In this document: piece after piece, positions 57,543-64,000 of the stretch
Numbering within the stretch: the first letter of the stretch is position 1
How the letters are laid out: each line of letters starts with the position of its first letter
From: Aporrectodea caliginosa
Lineage: Eukaryota > Annelida > Clitellata > Crassiclitellata > Lumbricidae
Direction of reading: 5' to 3'
Length of the DNA: 64,000 nt
Assembly: GCA_020284085.1 (NCBI GenBank)
Contig: JACEVL010000203.1
Location: forward strand, 124,001-188,000
Made by a program: the position numbers and the translations under genes
The notes under the pieces: model-generated
The model's input: only the letters and a program-made list of their open reading frames with translations
The model's database searches: none
Told to the model about the DNA's origin: nothing

Positions 57543-57666
57543 CTTCAATCTTAGCCAGTTCTGAGACTTTCGTGTAGTTGATCAAAGCCGCGTTTTCCAT
57601 GCACTTCTGTAGAAACGCTCGGATTTCCTCTGGCGCAACCGGTGTCACGATGTCCTTCATTAAAAC
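57543..57666 (-). CDS. CADPS: CADPS exon ([14 protein letters not shown])
   Basis: This is the most upstream CADPS exon in the window. The acceptor TTGCAATGCAG leads into [20 protein letters not shown], then [20 protein letters not shown] and E plus one base, before the donor GTAGACT. It is nearly colinear with vertebrate [19 protein letters not shown] and LEQAALVNYSRLSEYAKIE, at the start of the Munc13-homology region. It starts in phase 0 and ends in phase 1. The preceding exon should end in the ATLSLLER-like segment; nothing matching was seen between here and 64 kb. Confidence 0.96.
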
Positions 57667-59415
57667 CTGCATTGCAACAACACGTGACATCTCAATTAAC
57701 ATAATTATAATCTGCTTGAAAACGAATTCATGACAACAACGAATACTGCTTGAACTCTGCTGAAGACTTTGACATTGTATTATGTACATCAAAGTGCAAT
57801 TAGCAATGGCTAAATAAAGGATATACTTACTTACTTACAGAACCATTAAACTATAATAAAAATCGCCATACGACTCTATTCCTGTTCTTTCTTCTGAGTT
57901 TTCTTGTAAAGTGGCACTTTATCAAATTGCAATTCCGCAGTTCTAATGTATTTCTATTCTGTAGTTTTGCTATACCTCTGTTACTGCTATTACTACTAAT
58001 GTTATATAAAGTTGCAATTCTGTAGTTGTAATGTATTTTTATTCTGTATTTTTGCTCCACAATACCTCTGTTACTGAAGTTACTATAAAACTGCTGTTAC
58101 ACTGGAGACTTTTTAAACGCGATTTGTCATATAAACACGAATTCTGATTAAAAAACATGGTTGAAACACGGATCCAAAACTTTAATTCAGCTGCAGAAAA
58201 TGATTTAATTATAATGCTTTCTCATTTTAAGGTCGTTCTCAATATGGATCCAAAAGATAGCATAACAATGAATTTCTAGTATGTTTGCATTCTCGTTAGC
58301 TCGGTTGTTAGAATTCTATGAATTATAATCTGCATAAAAGATTAAAGTAGAAAAGGCATAAGTTAATCAACTAAGTTCTTCAAAGCATAAAAACGTTTTG
58401 TGGTCAACGTGTTCCCTTAGTCGATGAAAAAAATTTCTGGAACTCTCTCCAAAACTTCCCATTCATTTAAATCCCTAATTTCATTTCCATCTCAGCTGAA
58501 GACACAGCACTATCAACAAGCTAATCTACTAAAAACTGCCAACCTATATTTAGCCTCTTTAACATAAACCTGGCATTCAACATGGTTTTGATAAGCCATC
58601 AATCGAAGCCTAGTGAATTAGACAATGGCACTGCAAAATTTTCAGTTATTGTTTAAGCAATTAACAACCATACTTTCTCATTGATGTGATAAACATATTT
58701 TGTAACAGCTATCTGACATGTCTCGAAAAACATCTTAATTAAAACTTGAGATCAGAATACGAAATTGAAAAACAAAATGTGACTGAAATTAATTGGAAGT
58801 TTCAGCTAAATGAGTTAGGCCCTATTTGATTCGGGAGAAGCAGCAACAAGCGAAACGCATACAACATGCACAGTCATTTAAAAAAGGAAAGACAGGAGAC
58901 CAGACAGGCAGGTCAAATAAATCATCTAGGGAAAATCATTCGTCTGTGAAATACAAGCCAATCAAGCTAGATGATGACTGAAAATGACACAATCTTCTAT
59001 TGATTTCAGATATATGTTACCAGGAAAAAGCAATATCTGCTGTTTGTGGAGAAGACATTCTGGCAAATGGCTTCAGCAAATCGCCTTTTATATGTGAAAC
59101 GAGTACAACGGATAACATCATGTATGGAGTTCGCATATATAGTGACCTGTTACGGGGACAATTGTATTATTCTGACTGGGTCAAAATGACACAGGGACAG
59201 GACATACAGCTTTCAGCGCAGCTTACAATCGTCTGTATGATTCCTTCACGCTGATAAAAAGTATACCGACATCATCGCTGTTCGGAGTTCGGGTTAATCT
59301 GGATTCGATTCGCATGTCACTGATGACCTTAGGATTCCACAGAGTAATAAAGAAACATGGGTTTCTGAAATCTTCCTTCAAGAGATGCGTGTCCTGGTCT
59401 CACAGGTTTAACGTA
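57667..59415. other. CADPS intron, no feature recognised
   Basis: AT-rich unique DNA. A TATTTCTATTCTGTAG/TGTTACTG motif is repeated at 57950 and 58030. A plus-strand open frame at 59000-59254 has no recognisable content. Confidence 0.5.
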
Positions 59416-59419
59416 GAGA

Positions 59420-59820
59420 TAGGGGCACACAATAGTCTAATGGTTAGCAAGTTGAACTGTCAACATGGAGATCAGGGATTCAAATCCCTGCCAGAGCAGA
59501 AATATTGCTCCAACTGCATCCCTAGTGAAGAAGAAGTGCAGTCCCTTAAGCTAGGCCCTGAGGCAGCCATGAGTATGAAGTGTTAGCGACTTCAATTTCT
59601 TAGCCTCAGCATATATGATGGCGAGTGGTCAGTTCACTCCCTCGCCGTCTCATCTTCCCACCGACAGTGTATGGTCAGTGTACTCATTATAGCTGAGTTG
59701 GTTACGGGCACAGATGGAGCAGAAATCTTGAACCAAATTTCTGCCCTGGCGGGGATTTGAACCTTCGACCTCTCGATTGACAGTCCAATGCACTAACCAA
59801 TAAGCTATCGAGCTCCCCCT
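59420..59820. repeat. Inverted-tRNA repeat family, complete copy
   Basis: A tRNA-like module opens the plus strand (A box TAGTCTAATGG, T-loop GGATTCAAATCCC, 59.43-59.50 kb). A second module closes it on the minus strand (59.75-59.82 kb, with GGTTCAAATCCCC). The core between them (CAGTCCCTTAAGCTAGGCCC, AAGTGTTAGCGACTTCAATT, TCATCTTCCCACCGACAGTG) is shared with 42.06, 44.15 and 51.80 kb. Confidence 0.8.
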
Positions 59821-60429
59821 AGTGAACTCAGCTATATTATGAGTACAGCGACTGAAAAATGTCTGTGGGAAGATCAGATGATGAGGCAGAGGCCACTTGT
59901 GCACAAATGCCAAGGCAACAAAGTAAAGTCCATAACACTTGCAGTTAGGGAACAGTTATTCTTTTCCTTCTTCTCTTCTAAGGCTCAGAACTTCCTAAAG
60001 TTCTAATCATTGAATACAAATCTTGCTCTAAGAAAATCAGACCAGAAAAGCAGGCAAAATTAAAGCACTAGAGGTCCAAGAAAAGCCAAGCAAGAGAACA
60101 AGGTAACTTATGATTTTGATATGTGAACGGAATTAGTTCAATCAAAAATTTCATGGCACCTGCACTGAAATCTAACGTAAAGCCATGTGCTATCTGTAGC
60201 CAATTTTATGCAGTTCAAGTACAGGGCTTGTACCGAAAAAGCTTTGCCATCACTTTCTGTATAAACTCTGCAGTAATGTCATACTCAGCATATTACTAAC
60301 TGAGCGTCATCTTAAAATCATGAAGAAAGCCTTTATATCAGAGGATTCCAAACCAAAAAGGACAATCGCATCCAAAAAAATTCTGTCATATGGAATAGAA
60401 ATTCAATATAAATTAAGCTCTAATTAACT

Positions 60430-60560
60430 GCCTGATATGTTGTATTGCAGGCTGTCTGTTCTGTTAGTAGGTAAGATTTAGAATTTAACAATATGTACAG
60501 CGCAGTGCGTTTGTCAGGCGCTTAATAAAGAAAAGATTGATTATTATTATTATGTAGTAA
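60430..60560 (+). repeat. SINE 3' half with (ATT)n tail
   Basis: ATTGCAGGCTGTCTGTTCTG, GTACAGCGCAGTGCGTTTGT and AAAGAAAAGATTGATTATTA match the SINE at 31.58-31.85 kb. Confidence 0.85.
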
Positions 60561-61267
60561 AGATAACACAATTGTCCACAATTCTCTATAGGAACTTTTA
60601 GTCAGTTTGTCTCTGATTGAAAGATCTGAGGTAAAATTGACTGCAATCAAATGATTGGACAAATGTTTTGCCTTCAAAAATATTTGTAAAACTGTTAAAT
60701 AAATGCTAAAACTCTACTGCATAAATGAAGAAATAAATGCAATTACTGCACAATAAATAAGAGGCCGAGTCGGCATGCAAAAGGGACAGGAATTCTAAAA
60801 CATAGCCTACTCATTCATCAATTCCGATTATGAACCTTAGTCACAGATCCATAAAAATGAAATAATCAATTCCCATTACGGACTTTATTCCCAGATCCAT
60901 AACAATGAAATGATCTATTTCGATTCCTAGGTAAGTACAATGTTTACGGATCAGTCGGCTTAATAATGAAATGCACCATCATTTAACCTTCGTGGAAATG
61001 GATCAATTGCCACTGTTTATTATCTGACAAAGGATCCAGGAAAATCAACTAAACTTAGATGGTCGCTTAATATCATTATTATTATATTAATTACTACCAA
61101 CATTTTAACACTGGTAGAAACAATCTCAGGTTTTAGACAAAACTAAAGTGCTAGGACCGCAGTACAAAAATGTCAGGAAAATCAGGCCTAACCGTCAGAA
61201 GAGTTCAGAAATTATTCTTTATTGTCATTGTTAATATTATTTTCTCATATTATTAATTACTTTATGC

Positions 61268-61355
61268 ATTACTTTAACACTTTAATGAAGAGAGTGTACT
61301 AAAATCTACTGGGAAACCAATGCAGCTCGCTTGTTAAAGCGTTAACACATATTAT
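61268..61355. repeat. Palindromic dispersed repeat, half copy
   Basis: AACACTTTAATGAAGAGAGT and GGGAAACCAATGCAGCTCGC match the element at 22.29 kb; it ends TTAAAGCGTTAACAC. Confidence 0.75.
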
Positions 61356-61927
61356 GTTGCACAATGGTGACAGTTACCCTTAACAAAAATCCCTTCACAT
61401 CAAAGCTGTAATTCAGCAATATGCAGGAAAGCTTCCACTTAACAAGAGGCCAAGCATCTCAGACAACAGCCGATTAGTCACTAAGATTATCCATCCTCTC
61501 CAGACTCTTTCAATCAATCACTGACTGGCTCACGAAATTGCAGTAAGGCATGGACACATCATTAGTAAAACTACTTGATTATTCAACAATACAAAACAGT
61601 GGCTTCTATGACAACTATCAGCATTGTTGCAAAAACATGAACATGTCCTGAGAACCTCTAGTTGTCTACGGTACATACAAGAAGTGCGTGAAGAATATTG
61701 TTAGAGCTCTATAAATATGATTTAAAATTACTTTCATTCGTGTTATGGCAGAGATGAAGGTCAATCTAGCTAATGACAAGAATGACTGAATAAGATCTGA
61801 GAAAAGATAAGGATGCACAGACTTGAGTAACAATAAAGAAATATATTTACCATTCTGCTAAGTAAACCAGTGATGAATGCACATTGTGACTGCTAAATAC
61901 ACTCATTTAAATAACCAGTGAAGTCAA

Positions 61928-62316
61928 ACGAATGGATGAATGGATGGATGGACGGATGGATGGACGGATGGACGGACGGAATGGATGGATGGATTGAAGG
62001 ATGATGGATGGATGGATGGATGGATGGACGGATGGATGGATGGATGAATGAATGGATGGATGGATGGATGGATGGATGGATGGATGGATGGATGGATGGA
62101 TGGATGGATGGATGAATGGATGGAAGGAAGGATTGATGGATGGACGGGATGGACGGATGGACGGATGGATGGATGGATGAATGGATGAATGGATGGATGG
62201 ATGGATGAATGGAGATGGATGGATGGATGGATGGATGGATGGATGGATGGATGAATGGATGGATGGATGGAGATGGATGGATGGATGAATGAATGGATGG
62301 ATGAATGGATGAATGG

Positions 62317-62349
<33 letters not shown>

Positions 62350-62355
62350 GGATTG

Positions 62356-62391
<36 letters not shown>

Positions 62392-62690
62392 ATGGATGGA
62401 TGAATGGATGGATGGATGGATGGATGGATGGATGGATGGATGGATGGATGGATGATGGATGAATGATGGATGGATGGATGAATGAATGGATGGATGCATG
62501 GCCGGACACATGCATGGATGGACGGAAGAACAGATCGAAGGATGGATGGATGGAAGGATTGAATGGAAGGATGGACGGAAGAACAGATGGATGGAATCAT
62601 GGATGGATGGACGGATGGATGGAAAACAGAAAGGAAGAGAAGGACAGATGGATGAACTGATGGATGGATGGGACAGATACAGAAATGTAA
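61928..62690. repeat. (GGAT)n microsatellite, about 760 bp
   Basis: Long runs of ATGG/GGAT tetranucleotides with GGAC and GAAT variants. The long open frames rich in His, Pro, Ser and Ile on the minus strand are artefacts. Confidence 0.96.
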
Positions 62691-63166
62691 GAAATGACTG
62701 GAAAGCATGAACTTTAGGACAATGGCAGAATAACGCATACAGATAGCAATGCAGCAAGAAGAAAGCGTGAAAAACAAAAGTGCAAATGATCTGCATTGTT
62801 CACACCACACGTGTCAAGAAATCGAGGTGTAACAAGGCAAACTGTACTAAGCGCAAGCAACAATCGAATATTAATTAGACAGCTAATGAAGACGACTCGC
62901 TCCGGTTACTCGATAGAACTTGCAACAGACACAGTGAGTGCAACAGAACAGCATGACAGCATTTAATCAAGTGTCGACGAATACTGATACCCGCGAGCCC
63001 TTAGAACCAGCGATCACTTGGTCATCATCATCGTCTGATGCGCTAAAGTTATTTTCTCTGAACACCTGAACAGTTCATTTAACATAACTTTTACTCGGCT
63101 AATACTAAGTAAGTCAGTAAGTATGGTCTTTAATACACCATTTGCAAACGCACAATGGGACAACAG

Positions 63167-63559
63167 TTATATGTGACCTCGGCCGAGAGAAGGGACCACT
63201 TGTCGGGAAGGGACTTATTACCAGTTTCCATAAGCTTTATACCGTCAGAAAATCAGGGTGAAAATTTCAGAATGTTTGGCTCAAAATGTATGCACTTTTT
63301 TAAGAAAATATAAAATATAATTTGGCGGGAAATCACCTATAAATATTGAAACTGTCTCCGCCCGATACGTTAATACCAGATTTTGGACTTACCGGTAATA
63401 CATCACATGAAGTAACATAGGTCGCTATGCAGCGACTATTAGCTTCAGAATCAGTAATTAGATGCAAAAATCAATAATCACGATATTACAAAAAGACCAT
63501 TTTCCGGCTGATCTAGAAAGCGACAAGTGGTCCCTTCTCTCGGCCGAGGTCACATATAA
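63167..63559 (+). mobile_element. Inverted-repeat element, young copy (393 bp)
   Basis: The first and last 36 bp are near-perfect inverted repeats: TTATATGTGACCTCGGCCGA continuing AGAAGGGACCACTTGTCG, mirrored at the right end. The interior matches the older copy at 32.23-32.60 kb. A TA or TTA-type target is possible because the ends read TTATA and TATAA, but no longer duplication is visible. Confidence 0.85.
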
Positions 63560-63717
63560 TGATAATGATAAAACATTGAAGTAATAATATTAATAATAAT
63601 AACGCATAGTTATACAACATAAACACAGAACGGGATATATACCAGAATGGAAAGACCAGAAACAGATACAGAAACAGAAAAGATACAGAAACACAGTTGC
63701 CTAGCAAGGTATGAACT

Positions 63718-64000
63718 AGAGCTGTACCGATTAAACGAATATATGCGTAATCGGGCTGATCATTACAACAATCGGTATAATCGGGTATAGGCAGAAATAA
63801 TCGGTTAATCGGTGCCGATGTCAAAAGTGTGTTATAATTTAATAATTTTACTTGAATTATTGCATATTCCAAGTTTTTTTATCGATTTTCATCTATCGTT
63901 TCACGTCCCGCATTAAAACATATCGTTAACAACTTCCCAACTGAATTTAAACGTCCACCCTTATAGTTGTGATGATAGATTACTAGTTTATATTTCGGAA
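63718..64000. mobile_element. Left end of a hAT-like element, cut by the window edge
   Basis: TAGAGCTGTACCGATTAAACG followed by AATCGGGCTGAT, AATCGGTATAATCGGGT and AATCGGTTAATCGGTGCCGA is the layout of hAT-type ends with subterminal repeats. The right end is not in the window. Confidence 0.5.

Noticed and set aside
59000..59254. Plus-strand open frame MISDICYQEKAISAV
   Set aside because: It resembles no family I know, lacks clear splice sites and lies in the CADPS intron. The length is within chance.
61893..62810. Open frame of 305 codons rich in His, Pro, Ser and Ile
   Set aside because: It is the translation of a GGAT tetranucleotide array.

Overview
This is a stretch of animal nuclear DNA. 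Genes are split into short exons (75-250 nt) with GT-AG introns of 0.7-9 kb. Most of the window is microsatellites, minisatellites, tRNA-derived SINEs, non-LTR retrotransposon tails and many non-autonomous DNA transposons. A marine invertebrate is likely, and I lean towards a deuterostome such as an echinoderm, because of the repeat style and the vertebrate-like exon structure of the main gene. The sequence alone does not fix the species. Nothing bacterial, organellar or viral was seen.

The clearest gene is the 3' half of CADPS/CAPS, the calcium-dependent activator protein for secretion. It lies on the minus strand from 57.67 kb down to a stop codon at 31.424 kb. I could place 12 consecutive coding exons whose splice phases all join, giving 1,368 nt and 455 residues that align without a break to the C-terminal part of vertebrate CAPS, including its Munc13-homology (MHD) segment. 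The 5' half, with its C2, PH and first linker exons, must lie beyond 64 kb. Two introns hold broken copies of the neighbouring exon: a single degenerate copy at 41.0 kb, and a tandem array of exon fragments at 46.7-47.4 kb.

A second minus-strand gene (about 20.1 to 4.3 kb) encodes a single-pass membrane protein that I do not recognise. It has a signal-peptide first exon at 20.0 kb, extracellular exons at about 10.9, 9.7 and 8.4 kb, a transmembrane exon at 6.9 kb and an acidic cytoplasmic last exon at 4.4 kb. The last four exons join in phase. A plus-strand gene may end at 0.8 kb, converging on it. Between the two lies a 2-kb GC-rich minisatellite with a 43-bp unit.

The repeats are unusually legible. 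Several elements have both ends and target-site duplications (TSDs) visible. They include a 4.3-kb Academ-like element carrying a frameshifted nuclease-like gene (12.2-16.5 kb), inserted in an older repeat that also took a 164-bp element. A 3.9-kb hAT-type element (35.3-39.2 kb) has been inflated by a 27-bp minisatellite, and it is followed by a hAT-like element inside another hAT-like element (39.4-40.7 kb). Short hAT-type elements lie at 6.0, 10.4 and 11.1 kb, and a palindromic element made of a 14-bp tandem repeat at 45.1 kb. The roughly 10 kb between 21.3 and 31.4 kb has no recognisable exon and may be the CADPS 3' UTR plus intergenic DNA.
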